NCBI GenBank assembly: GCA_934130435.1
Contig: CAKOYB010000001.1
Location: forward strand, 138,503 to 202,502
DNA: 64,000 bases
Source of the DNA: an uncultured Clostridia bacterium
GTDB lineage: Bacteria > Bacillota > Clostridia > TANB77 > CAG-508
Direction: 5' to 3'
This document shows, one piece after another, positions 1 through 8,093 of the stretch (the first letter of the stretch is position 1; every line of letters starts with the position of its first letter). The translations under genes were made by a program, and so were the position numbers. A model generated the notes under the pieces. That model saw only the letters and a list, made by a program, of their open reading frames with translations, ran no database searches and had not been told where the DNA came from.

Positions 1-2
1 TA

Positions 3-566
3 AAATATTATGTAGGAACGCCCACTGTTGTAAAGCAAACATCAATGTTACCAACATTAAAACAAAATGAGAGATTAATTTTAAATAGGCTAACAAGGAC
101 CTTAAACAAGGAACCTAAAAGAGGTGAAATTATAACCTTTGAGGCCCCAAGTAAATTGAGCTATACAGCAGAAGAATTTAATAAAGATAATCCTGTTGCA
201 GAGTATAAAAATGAGCCAAAGGGATTAATGGCAAAGTTTTTATACCATGTAGTTGAAATAACTAAGACAAGTTATATAAAAAGAGTTGTTGGACTACCAG
301 GAGATCATGTTGAAATTAAAGATGGAAAAGTTTATTTAAATGGCGAAGAATACCATGAAGGATATTTAGCAGATGATGTTATAACAACAGATTTAGGAGG
401 ACTATTTACAGATGTAATTGTCCCAGAAGGTACAATTTTTGTTATGGGAGATAACAGAGAACATAGTGCAGATTCAAGAAGATTTGGATGTATTCCAATT
501 GAAAAGCTAGAAGGTAAAGTTAGTGTTAGAATATGGCCTTTAAATAAACTTGGAAAGGTATATTAA
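3..566 (+). CDS. lepB: Signal peptidase I (5' end cut by window)
   Basis: Membrane-bound serine protease that removes signal peptides from exported proteins. The reading frame is open to the left edge, so the N-terminus and membrane anchor lie outside. The catalytic Ser is in QTSMLPTL, encoded just before the first in-window ATG (45), so that ATG cannot be the true start. The catalytic Lys is in the box KRVVGLPGD, and the C-terminal box is GDNREHSADSRRFG. All hallmark boxes of family S26 are present and in order. It slightly overlaps or abuts holB. The call is secure; only the 5' end is missing. Confidence 0.93.
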   Translation, partial: KYYVGTPTVVKQTSMLPTLKQNERLILNRLTRTLNKEPKRGEIITFEAPSKLSYTAEEFNKDNPVAEYKNEPKGLMAKFLYHVVEITKTSYIKRVVGLPGDHVEIKDGKVYLNGEEYHEGYLADDVITTDLGGLFTDVIVPEGTIFVMGDNREHSADSRRFGCIPIEKLEGKVSVRIWPLNKLGKVY

Positions 567-576
567 TATTTATAAT

Positions 577-1470
577 ATGATATTTAGTAGTATTATAGGA
601 AATGAAGAAAATAAAGAAATATTACAACAAATAATAAAAAGTGGAAACATTGGACATAGCTATATGTTTATTGGAGCACCTGGTATTGGAAAAAAGCAAT
701 TTGCAAAAGAGTTTGCAAAAGCTATTCTATGTGAATCTGATTCTAAGCCATGTGGTAATTGTAAGTCATGTTTAGAATTTGAAAATGAAAATAATCCAGA
801 TTTTTATTATGTTGGCTTAGAAGAAAATAGCATAAAGATTGATACAATAAGGAAAATGCAGCAAAAGGTACAAGAACTTCCTATAGTTAGTAATAAAAAA
901 GTGTATATAATTGATGACAGTGAGTTTATGACTAAAGAAGCTCAAAACTGTTTGCTAAAGACATTAGAAGAACCACCAGAATTTGTTACTATTATTTTAA
1001 TAACAGCAAATGAGAATATGATTTTAAATACTATAAAATCAAGATGCCTAAAAATATATTTTAAAAATATACCAGATTCAATAGTAAAAGAATATATAAA
1101 AGACAATTATGGAATTATTTTAAGTGAAAATTTAATAAAACTTAGTAATGGAAGCATTAGTAATGCTATAAAGATAAATGATCAAAAAGAGGATTATGAA
1201 AAACTAAATATGTGTTTTTCAAATATTGAAAAATATGATCTTATTGATGCTATAAGAAACTTAGAAATTTTATATAAAGCTAAAGATAATATACTTAATA
1301 TGTTAGACTATATAAATGTTTTATTATTTGAAAATGTTAAAAGAAATATAAAATATGTTAATTATATTAAATGCGTTGAGAAAACAAAACAAAAGATAAG
1401 AAAAAATTGTAATTATGATATGTGTATAGATTATTTAATTTTTAGTATTTGGGAGGATAGATTTGAATAA
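577..1470 (+). CDS. holB: DNA polymerase III delta' subunit
   Basis: Clamp-loader subunit working with the DnaX protein encoded at 42.8 kb. The N-terminal AAA+ domain has Walker A GAPGIGKKQ, a four-Cys zinc module (CESDSKPCGNCKSC) and the sensor region LKTLEEPPEFVT. I chose ATG 577 because delta' proteins usually begin M-F/I-x-x-I-I-G; a TTG at 550 is in frame and would overlap lepB by 17 nt. The C-terminal part is divergent, as usual for delta'. Its stop overlaps the start of ricT by 8 nt, suggesting translational coupling, and holB-ricT adjacency is common in Firmicutes. Confidence 0.9.
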   Translation: MIFSSIIGNEENKEILQQIIKSGNIGHSYMFIGAPGIGKKQFAKEFAKAILCESDSKPCGNCKSCLEFENENNPDFYYVGLEENSIKIDTIRKMQQKVQELPIVSNKKVYIIDDSEFMTKEAQNCLLKTLEEPPEFVTIILITANENMILNTIKSRCLKIYFKNIPDSIVKEYIKDNYGIILSENLIKLSNGSISNAIKINDQKEDYEKLNMCFSNIEKYDLIDAIRNLEILYKAKDNILNMLDYINVLLFENVKRNIKYVNYIKCVEKTKQKIRKNCNYDMCIDYLIFSIWEDRFE

Positions 1471-2335
1471 GACAATTATAGGAGTTAAATTTAAAAACAC
1501 GGGAAAGATATATTTTTTTGATCCTGGAAAAGAAGTTTTTAATAAAGGAGATTTTGTTATAGTAGAAACTGCAACAGGAACAGAATATGCAGAAGTTGTA
1601 ACAGCTAATAAAGAAATTTCTGAACAAAAGCTAATAAAGCCTTTAAAGAAGATAATTAGAAGAGCAAATAATAGAGATAAAAAACATAATGAAGAGAACA
1701 AAAAGAAGGAGCAAGAGGCTTTTAAAACAGCAGAAAAACTAATAAAAAAATATAAGTTAGATATGAACCTTGTAGAGGTTGAATATACATTTGATAATGA
1801 GAAGTTATTGTTCTATTTTATAGCAGATGGAAGAATAGATTTTAGGGAATTAGTTAAAGAACTTGCAGCTATATATAAAACAAGAATTGAACTAAGACAA
1901 ATTGGAGTTAGAGATCAAGTAAGAAAAATTGGTGGAAATGGAATTTGTGGAAGAGAGTTATGCTGTTGTACTTTTCTTGATAATTTTGATACAGTTTCTA
2001 TAAAAATGGCAAAGGAGCAAAATATAGCACTTACCCCATCAAAAATATCAGGAAATTGTGGTAGATTAATGTGTTGTTTGAGATATGAGCAAGATGTTTA
2101 TTCAGAAAAGCTTTCAAGACTTCCTAAACTGGGATCTGTTGTTAAGACAGAGGACGGAGAGGGTACTGTTGATAATATAGAAACATTAAAAGAAAAAGTT
2201 AGAATAAAATTTAAAGATAAGGATGGATTTTTTTATAAGAAATATGATGCAAAGGATATAACAGTTTTGGAGGAAGCGAATGAAAATAATGACGAGACAG
2301 AAGATGAGGAACTTAAAAAATTAGAAGATAATTAA
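1463..2335 (+). CDS. ricT: PSP1-domain protein RicT (YaaT)
   Basis: Member of the RicA/F/T (Y-) complex, which in Bacillus binds Fe-S clusters and affects RNase Y-dependent mRNA processing and entry into sporulation. The start is TTG 1463, placed by a GGGAGG ribosome site. The PSP1 core carries the conserved cysteine clusters GRELCCCTF and GNCGRLMCCL that ligate the cluster. The charged C-terminal tail (NENNDETEDEE) is variable in the family. It is in an operon with holB (8-nt overlap), and the ferredoxin gene follows 29 nt downstream. Confidence 0.93.
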   Translation: MNKTIIGVKFKNTGKIYFFDPGKEVFNKGDFVIVETATGTEYAEVVTANKEISEQKLIKPLKKIIRRANNRDKKHNEENKKKEQEAFKTAEKLIKKYKLDMNLVEVEYTFDNEKLLFYFIADGRIDFRELVKELAAIYKTRIELRQIGVRDQVRKIGGNGICGRELCCCTFLDNFDTVSIKMAKEQNIALTPSKISGNCGRLMCCLRYEQDVYSEKLSRLPKLGSVVKTEDGEGTVDNIETLKEKVRIKFKDKDGFFYKKYDAKDITVLEEANENNDETEDEELKKLEDN

Positions 2336-2364
2336 AAGTTAAAATAATGAAAGGAGATGAAAAA

Positions 2365-2541
2365 ATGGCATATAAAATAACAGACAAATGTATATCTTGC
2401 GGAGCATGTGCAGGAGAGTGTCCAGTAGGATGTATATCTCAAGGAGATTCTCAATTTGTAATAAACGAAGATGTATGTATAGGATGTGGTTCATGTGCAG
2501 GAGTTTGCCCAGTAGATGCGCCAGTTGAAACGAACGAATAG
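2365..2541 (+). CDS. 2[4Fe-4S] ferredoxin
   Basis: 58-residue clostridial-type ferredoxin with two CxxCxxCxxxCP motifs (CISCGACAGECP and CIGCGSCAGVCP), each binding one [4Fe-4S] cluster. It is a low-potential electron carrier and a likely partner of the oxidoreductase encoded convergently next door. ATG 2365 is chosen over the in-frame ATG 2347 because the AAAGGAG ribosome site lies between them. The region just after the stop repeats part of its 3' end (see findings). Confidence 0.95.
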   Translation: MAYKITDKCISCGACAGECPVGCISQGDSQFVINEDVCIGCGSCAGVCPVDAPVETNE

Positions 2542-2568
2542 TTTTGAATGATTGAAGCTGATATTTGG

Positions 2569-2593
2569 TAGATGCCCCAGTTGAGGAATAAAT
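2569..2593 (+). pseudogene. Duplicated 3' end of ferredoxin gene
   Basis: GTAGATGCCCCAGTTGAGG followed by AATAA repeats the ferredoxin 3' end (GTAGATGCGCCAGTTGAAA, 2512-2530) and would encode VDAPVEE-stop. It sits just downstream of the ferredoxin stop. It looks like the relic tail of a former second copy, or of the original C-terminus displaced by a small insertion. Confidence 0.5.
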
Positions 2594-2596
2594 AAA

Positions 2597-2636
2597 AAAT
2601 ATCGTTCATTTAACAATGAACGATATTTTTTTTATA
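2597..2636 (+). terminator. Rho-independent terminator of the ricT-ferredoxin operon
   Basis: A perfect 13-bp stem (AAATATCGTTCAT and its complement) with loop TTAACA is followed by a run of eight T. It is the first strong terminator after the ferredoxin gene. Confidence 0.9.
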
Positions 2637-2711
2637 TAGTAGGAATTTTCTTATTCCATTCGGAAAATTAAATCGGCGAGAACAAAGGGCGACTTTAGTC
2701 GCCCTTTGTTC
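2633..2711. repeat. Dispersed intergenic repeat, copy A
   Basis: It shares the blocks CATTCGGAAA, AAATCGGCGAGAACAAAGGG and CGACTTTAGTCG with copies at about 10056-10170 and 57630-57725. It ends in a perfect 14-bp inverted repeat (GAACAAAGGGCGAC with loop TTTA, 2680-2711) that abuts the porB stop codon. It may also act as the convergent terminator. Confidence 0.7.
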
Positions 2712-3668
2712 TTAGTTTTCTTTATTTGTTAATTCTTCTAAATCTAAAAGTTCTTGCCATCTAGCATCTACTTCTTTTTGGAATTCTTCAAGCATCCATT
2801 CATTGCCAGGTTTAAATAAGTGTTTAAATCTTTTTTGCGGTTTTAAAAATTCTTCTACTGGTAATTTCTTTGCAGGTTTATATGTTATATTATATTTTCC
2901 ATCTACAACTTCATAAAGTGGCCAATAACATGTTTCAACAGCAAGTTTATTTAATTTCATTAAATCATCAGTAGAATATCCCCATCCTCTAGGACATGGT
3001 GCTAAGACATTTAGGAAGCAAGCACCTTTTGTATAAATAGCTTTTTCTGATTTTTCATATAAATCTTTAAAATTTCCATAGGCAGCTGTTTGTGCAACAT
3101 AAGGTAAATGATGTCCGACCATTACTTTAGTTAAATCTTTTCTTATCTGCATTTTTCCTGGAATAACGCTACCAGCAGGTGAGGTTGTAGTATCTGCAAA
3201 TTTTGGAGTAGCAGAAGAACGTTGAATTCCTGTATTCATATATGCACCATTATCGTAGCAAACATACACCATATCATGACCTCTTTCCATAGCTCCGGAT
3301 AAGCTTTGAAGTCCTATGTCGTAAGTTCCACCATCTCCGCCAAATGCAATGAATTTTGTATCTTCATCTTGTGGTAATTTTCCCTGTTTTTTCATAGATA
3401 CATATGCAGCTTCTGCACCAGATAATGTTGCACCAGCGCATTCAAAAGCTGTATGTATAAAAGAATCTGTCCAAGCCGTATATGGATATATAAAAGTTGA
3501 AACTTCCATGCAACCAGTAGCATTACAAATTACTGCATGATCATCAGGCTTTAAAGCTCTTAATACCATTCTTCCGACTACTGGAGCACCACAACCTGCA
3601 CACATTCTGTGACCGGCAGTAAATCTAGAGGGTTTATTTGCTATAACTTCTTTTAAATTATATCCCAT
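2712..3668 (-). CDS. porB: 2-oxoacid (pyruvate):ferredoxin oxidoreductase, beta subunit
   Basis: Thiamine-diphosphate-binding subunit of the four-subunit enzyme that decarboxylates a 2-oxoacid (probably pyruvate) to acyl-CoA and passes electrons to ferredoxin. HRMCAGCGAP carries cluster-ligating cysteines. GGDGGTYDIGLQSLSGAMER is the thiamine-diphosphate motif, followed by the conserved YDNGAYMNTG. Its ATG directly follows the porA stop codon, with the ribosome site inside the porA end. It is the last gene of the porCDAB operon. Substrate preference between pyruvate and branched-chain oxoacids cannot be settled by eye. Confidence 0.92.
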   Translation of the reverse strand: MGYNLKEVIANKPSRFTAGHRMCAGCGAPVVGRMVLRALKPDDHAVICNATGCMEVSTFIYPYTAWTDSFIHTAFECAGATLSGAEAAYVSMKKQGKLPQDEDTKFIAFGGDGGTYDIGLQSLSGAMERGHDMVYVCYDNGAYMNTGIQRSSATPKFADTTTSPAGSVIPGKMQIRKDLTKVMVGHHLPYVAQTAAYGNFKDLYEKSEKAIYTKGACFLNVLAPCPRGWGYSTDDLMKLNKLAVETCYWPLYEVVDGKYNITYKPAKKLPVEEFLKPQKRFKHLFKPGNEWMLEEFQKEVDARWQELLDLEELTNKEN

Positions 3669-4862
3669 TTATTTTTCCTCCCTTCTTAGACCTAAGTATC
3701 TATAAGGATTTTCAATTTTACCATTTTCTTTGACTATTGTTTCTAAATCAGTGTATACAGATTCAATATCTGTAGTTTTTGTATCTCTACCACCAATACC
3801 ATAAACATAATTTACAGTTGGAACTGAAATGTTATTTACGTATAAGCTTGATACTACATCTTCAAACAATGCACCACCAGCTCCGTTTAAAGAATCTGAT
3901 TTGTCTAAAACAGCAATAGCTTTGACTTTACTTAGAGCTTCTGCAACCTCATCTGAAGGAAAAGGTCTATAGACTCTAATTTTAAGAAGACCAGCTTTTA
4001 CACCTTGCTTTCTTAATTGATCTACGACAAATTTTGTTGTTCCAGCAGTAGAGTTCATACAAACAATAGCAATTTCTGCATCTTCCATTTTGTATTCTTC
4101 AAATAAAGAATAATGTCTTCCAGTCATTTTTTCAAAGTCCTTAGAAACTTCCAAGATAACCTTTTTTGCATTTCTCATTGCTTCTGCTTGTTGAAATTTG
4201 TGTTCAAATAAGTAGGCTTGTAAATCTAAAGGCCCAACTGCAATTGGTTCTTTTTTGTTTAGTAAATAATGCTCAGGATGATACTCGCCAACAAATTCTT
4301 TTATTTTTTCATCTTCTATAAGTTCAATATTTTCAATTGAATGAGATGTTATAAATCCATCTTGACAAACCATTAAAGGTAATAAAACATCTTTATGTTC
4401 TGCAATTCTGTGAGCCATTATTGTGTTATCGTAAGCTTCCTGATTATTTTCGCTAAATAGCATTATCCAACCCGCATCTCTAACTCCCATTGCGTCTGAA
4501 TGATCATTGTGGATATTTAATGGTCCAGAAACAGCTCTATTTACTAAAGACAAAACTATAGGCAAACGCAAACTAGATGCAATATAGATCATCTCCCACA
4601 TTAAAGATAAACCATTTGCAGATGTAGCAGTCATCGCTCTAGCACCTGCAGCCTCAGCACCGATACAAGCACTCATTGCACTATGCTCACTTTCTACTGC
4701 AACGAATTCCGTATCAACTTGACCATTACTAACAAAGGTTGAAAAGTATTGTGGTATTTCAGTAGAAGGAGTGATAGGAAAAGCAGCAACTACATCTGGA
4801 TTTATCTGTTTCATGGCTGTAGCAACAGCTTCATTTCCACTTAAACGTTCTCTTATACTCAT
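3669..4862 (-). CDS. porA: 2-oxoacid (pyruvate):ferredoxin oxidoreductase, alpha subunit
   Basis: Subunit with the pyrimidine-binding and transketolase C-terminal domains. It shows the family motifs AAFPITPSTEIPQ, ESEHSAMSACIGAEAAGAR and TATSANGLSLM near the N-terminus. The length (397 aa) is normal. A good ribosome site (GAAAGGATT) precedes the ATG. It lies between the delta and beta subunits in the usual gamma-delta-alpha-beta order of four-subunit pyruvate enzymes. Confidence 0.92.
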   Translation of the reverse strand: MSIRERLSGNEAVATAMKQINPDVVAAFPITPSTEIPQYFSTFVSNGQVDTEFVAVESEHSAMSACIGAEAAGARAMTATSANGLSLMWEMIYIASSLRLPIVLSLVNRAVSGPLNIHNDHSDAMGVRDAGWIMLFSENNQEAYDNTIMAHRIAEHKDVLLPLMVCQDGFITSHSIENIELIEDEKIKEFVGEYHPEHYLLNKKEPIAVGPLDLQAYLFEHKFQQAEAMRNAKKVILEVSKDFEKMTGRHYSLFEEYKMEDAEIAIVCMNSTAGTTKFVVDQLRKQGVKAGLLKIRVYRPFPSDEVAEALSKVKAIAVLDKSDSLNGAGGALFEDVVSSLYVNNISVPTVNYVYGIGGRDTKTTDIESVYTDLETIVKENGKIENPYRYLGLRREEK

Positions 4863-4903
4863 ATTTATAATCCTTTCTATATTAAATATATAATAATTTT
4901 AAA

Positions 4904-5185
4904 TTATTGCATTTCAATTGCATCAAAAGGACAAACCTTTGCGCAAACTCCACATCCTTTACAATAATCATAATCAAAATCTTCTCTCTTTTGTTCTTTA
5001 TTTACTGGAATTGCATCATCTGGACATACTGGAAAACATAGTCCACACTGTTTACACTTTTCAGAAATGAATATAGGCTTTGAAGAACGCCAGTCACCAG
5101 TTTTAAAATTTCTTGCATTACCAGCATCATATATATTTCCGCCAATAGTTAATTCCTCAGCAGAAGTATTTGGTGTGATTTCCAT
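4904..5185 (-). CDS. porD: 2-oxoacid:ferredoxin oxidoreductase, delta subunit
   Basis: Ferredoxin-like subunit carrying two [4Fe-4S] clusters, with motifs CKQCGLCFPVCP and CKGCGVCAKVCP. It relays electrons from the thiamine site to soluble ferredoxin. The ATG follows an AAGGAGGG ribosome site. At 93 residues it has the usual N-terminal extension of PorD before the ferredoxin fold. Confidence 0.92.
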   Translation of the reverse strand: MEITPNTSAEELTIGGNIYDAGNARNFKTGDWRSSKPIFISEKCKQCGLCFPVCPDDAIPVNKEQKREDFDYDYCKGCGVCAKVCPFDAIEMQ

Positions 5186-5211
5186 AAGTTAAACCCTCCT
5201 TTTATAATAAA

Positions 5212-5793
5212 TTAATTAATCTTCTTTACTTCTTTTAGTGCAAGTTCTAGTGCTTTCATATTACCTTCAATAACTTCAGGTTTTTTAGCAAATTTATGTT
5301 TAAAAGATGATTTCATATCTGCTAATAATTCGTCATCAGACATTACACCAGATATTTTAACAATAGCTGCAAGCATTGGAGTATTAGGAAAATATTTACC
5401 TAATGTTTCCATAGATATTTTTCTAGCATCTATTGCATAAATTTCTCCAGAGTAGTTATTTAGTTTTGATTTTATGTATTCTGAATCTTTTGTTGTATTT
5501 ATAATAATTGCACCAGTGCTTTTTAGCCCAGATGTAACATTAACAGATTCTAATAGTGTGTCATCAACTACAACAACATAGTCTGGTTCATAGATATTAG
5601 AGTGAATAGTAATAGGTTTTGTACTAATACGGTTGTATGCCGTAATAGGAGCACCCATTCTTTCTGGACCATATTCAGGAAATCCTTGAATATATTTTCC
5701 AGTATTAAATGCAGCATCAGCTAATAACAAAGAAGCAGTTTTAGCACCCTGGCCACCTCTACCATGCCATCTTATTTCTATTAAGTCACTCAT
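5212..5793 (-). CDS. porC: 2-oxoacid:ferredoxin oxidoreductase, gamma subunit
   Basis: The gamma domain contributes to CoA binding. The motifs RWHGRGGQGAKTAS and QGFPEYGPERMGAP are diagnostic. The start is set at the ATG at 5793, which follows GGGGGTTAT; an upstream in-frame ATG (5826) has no ribosome site. It is first in the operon, downstream of a consensus minus-strand promoter at 5839-5867. Confidence 0.92.
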   Translation of the reverse strand: MSDLIEIRWHGRGGQGAKTASLLLADAAFNTGKYIQGFPEYGPERMGAPITAYNRISTKPITIHSNIYEPDYVVVVDDTLLESVNVTSGLKSTGAIIINTTKDSEYIKSKLNNYSGEIYAIDARKISMETLGKYFPNTPMLAAIVKISGVMSDDELLADMKSSFKHKFAKKPEVIEGNMKALELALKEVKKIN

Positions 5794-5838
5794 TTTATAA
5801 CCCCCATTCTGACAAAAAATTGTCAATATTCTTTTTAA

Positions 5839-5867
5839 ATTATATTATTAAAGATATTTGATGTCAA
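5839..5867 (-). promoter_or_regulatory. Housekeeping (sigma-A-type) promoter for porCDAB
   Basis: On the minus strand, TTGACA, a 17-bp spacer and TATAAT, both boxes perfect. It lies 45 bp upstream of the porC start. Confidence 0.85.
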
Positions 5868-6009
5868 CAATTATATGCTGCTTTTAAAAATAAAAAATAA
5901 TAGAAAAATTAAAATTATAAGTTGATATGCGATAAGGTTGAATTTTAAAAAAATTTATAATATAATATCTGAAAATAGAAAGAATATAAAAGAGATTTGG
6001 GAGGAAAAA

Positions 6010-6858
6010 ATGAAAGCTAAATCTAATAATGGATCTGTTGCAGTATTTGTATTTGTTGCAGTAATGTTTATGGTAGGAATCTTATTGCTAATGTTTGCAG
6101 CATCTAGTAATAAGACCGAAATTATGAATAAACATTTTGAATTTTTAAATACTATGTATACATCACCTAATTCTGATTTAAATATAGTTTATAACGAAAT
6201 TAATTCTACACATACAAGCGTTGAAAATATAAATTGGCTTTCAGGAACAGAAAAAACTCAATTAAAAGCTCAAAAATTAAATATAAAAGAAAAAACTAAT
6301 ACAAATGAAAATATAAAAGGATATCTAACACAAGAAATTGAAAATAAGACATATGAAGTTCCAATTCCTAATGGTTTCTATTATGTTGGTGGAACTATAG
6401 AAAATGGGCTTGTAATATCTGATGATGCCAATGACTCAGGAAGAGGAACAAGTAATGATGATAATCTAGTTGGAAATCAATTTGTTTGGATACCAACAGA
6501 ACTAGTAAGTTATATAAGTACAGAGAATAACAATATGGATGTTTCAATATCAAATTATAAAGGATTTTTTATAGGACGATATATAACAAAACTCAATGTA
6601 TCCAATAATTTAGTTATAAAAAAAGTTGGAACAGACTGTGGAACACTAACACAGGAGACTGCTGAAGCAAAGTATACACAATATTGTAATTCATATTTGT
6701 GTAATGAATTTACTTGGAATATGGCAGTTGATTTTATGAATAGAAAAAATGCTGATTGGACGGTAAATCCAAAAAGTAATATATACACAACACAAACAAC
6801 TGCTACAAATGAGCCATACTCTTTAAGATTGGTATTAATGATAAAAACAGTAGCTTAG
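6010..6858 (+). CDS. Membrane-anchored protein of unknown function
   Basis: 282 residues with one N-terminal membrane segment (about residues 9-32, VAVFVFVAVMFMVGILLLMF) and an extracellular part. The motifs PIPNGFYYVGGT, GLVISDD and GNQFVWIPTE recur in clostridial surface or pilin-associated proteins with a sulfatase-modifying-factor-like fold; that link is from memory of the pattern, not proven. The start is ATG 6010 after GGGAGG; the frame is open further upstream. The C-terminus (YSLRLVLMIKTVA) is abrupt for such proteins, so a small 3' truncation is possible. It is followed closely by trmL. Confidence 0.6.
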   Translation: MKAKSNNGSVAVFVFVAVMFMVGILLLMFAASSNKTEIMNKHFEFLNTMYTSPNSDLNIVYNEINSTHTSVENINWLSGTEKTQLKAQKLNIKEKTNTNENIKGYLTQEIENKTYEVPIPNGFYYVGGTIENGLVISDDANDSGRGTSNDDNLVGNQFVWIPTELVSYISTENNNMDVSISNYKGFFIGRYITKLNVSNNLVIKKVGTDCGTLTQETAEAKYTQYCNSYLCNEFTWNMAVDFMNRKNADWTVNPKSNIYTTQTTATNEPYSLRLVLMIKTVA

Positions 6859-6867
6859 GAGAAAGAT

Positions 6868-7407
6868 ATGAAAATAAATATAGTTATGGTAGAACCAGAA
6901 ATTCCACAAAACACAGGAAATATAGCAAGAACATGTGCAGCAATAGGTGCAAAGCTACATTTAGTAGAACCACTAGGATTTGAAGTAACAGATAAATATT
7001 TAAAAAGAGCAGGATTAGATTATTGGGATAAACTAGATATAGAAATGCACGAGAGTTTAGAGAAATTCTTAGAAAAATATGCAAAAAAACTACAAAACCA
7101 ACAATCCATAAACTATAAATGTACAAACAATATGTTTTTAGCAAGTACAAAATCTCAAATTACATATTCAGATATTGACTATAGCCAGTTTAAAGAGCTA
7201 TTTATATTGTTTGGAAAAGAAACAAAAGGATTACCTGAAAATCTAATAAAGAATAATTTGCAACAAGCAATTAGAATACCGATGAGAAATGGCTTAAGAT
7301 CTTTAAATTTATCTAATTCTGTTGCAATTATTGCATATGAGATTTTAAGACAAAGCGAGTTTGAAGGCCTAAAAGAAGAATCTAATTATTTTAATACGAA
7401 TACTTAG
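6868..7407 (+). CDS. trmL: tRNA (cytidine/uridine-34-2'-O)-methyltransferase TrmL
   Basis: SPOUT-class methyltransferase of about 160-180 aa that methylates the ribose of the wobble base of tRNA-Leu isoacceptors. The SAM knot motifs are visible in order: NTGNIARTCAAIGAKLHLV, LFGKETKGLP and IPMRNGLRSLNLSNSVAI. A ribosome site (GGAGAAAG) lies in the end of the previous gene. The 179-aa length includes a short insertion around residues 71-90. Confidence 0.9.
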   Translation: MKINIVMVEPEIPQNTGNIARTCAAIGAKLHLVEPLGFEVTDKYLKRAGLDYWDKLDIEMHESLEKFLEKYAKKLQNQQSINYKCTNNMFLASTKSQITYSDIDYSQFKELFILFGKETKGLPENLIKNNLQQAIRIPMRNGLRSLNLSNSVAIIAYEILRQSEFEGLKEESNYFNTNT

Positions 7408-7425
7408 ATTATAAAAGGAGAGCAT

Positions 7426-7980
7426 ATGAATAAAAAAAAGTGTAAACCAGAAAGATTAGGAACTTTTAATGAAAATGGCGAAAGAACAGGTGAAATACAA
7501 AAAGGAGAGTATACAGCCGACTACTTAAAGTGTTGTACTTGTTTCATCTCAAATGAAAGAAACCAGATTTTAGTTGAAAAAAGAGGAAATACAGTTTTAG
7601 ATAATGGAAAGTTAGATTTATGTTCAGGACACGTAAGAGCAAATGAGACTAGTACTGCAGGAATGATAAGAGAATTAGGTGAAGAATTAGGAATTGAATT
7701 TGATAAAGCAGTTAATATCAAAAAAATAGGAAAATTAAAAGTACATTTTAAAACTTTTAAATGTTTAACAGATGTTTTTTTCTTAAAAATGAAAGAAATA
7801 AGTTTCAATCCTCAAGACGAAGAAGTTGAAGATTACTGTTTTATGGAATTAGAAGAGCTACTAAGTTTAATAAGAAATGGAAAAACAAGATTTGTATATA
7901 CAGAAGAATATGAAGAAATATTTAAAAAATTAAAACAGGAAATGGGAATATTGCCAAAAGAAAATAATAAAATAAAATAG
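7426..7980 (+). CDS. Nudix hydrolase
   Basis: It contains a perfect Nudix box, GHVRANETSTAGMIRELGEE followed by LGI (G-x5-E-x7-REUxEExGU), which binds the metal that drives hydrolysis of a nucleoside diphosphate linked to another moiety. The start region (RLGTFNENGERTGE) resembles isopentenyl-diphosphate isomerase-like Nudix proteins, but the substrate cannot be read from sequence. A strong AAAGGAG site precedes the ATG. It lies 18 nt after trmL. Confidence 0.85.
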   Translation: MNKKKCKPERLGTFNENGERTGEIQKGEYTADYLKCCTCFISNERNQILVEKRGNTVLDNGKLDLCSGHVRANETSTAGMIRELGEELGIEFDKAVNIKKIGKLKVHFKTFKCLTDVFFLKMKEISFNPQDEEVEDYCFMELEELLSLIRNGKTRFVYTEEYEEIFKKLKQEMGILPKENNKIK

Positions 7981-8018
7981 AAAAAAATAGTAAAAAAGCA
8001 CATTAAAGTATACATAAT

Positions 8019-8047
8019 TTGACAAAAGACATAATATGTAGTATAAT
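8019..8047 (+). promoter_or_regulatory. Consensus sigma-A-type promoter for the M23 peptidase gene
   Basis: TTGACA at 8019-8024, a 17-bp spacer and TATAAT at 8042-8047. It is followed by a small hairpin (GTTTGTT/AACAAAC) and an AAGGAG ribosome site at 8077-8082. Confidence 0.88.
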
Positions 8048-8093
8048 AATGTTTGTTCGCATAAAAAACAAACAAAAAGGAGTGTGTTAATTT

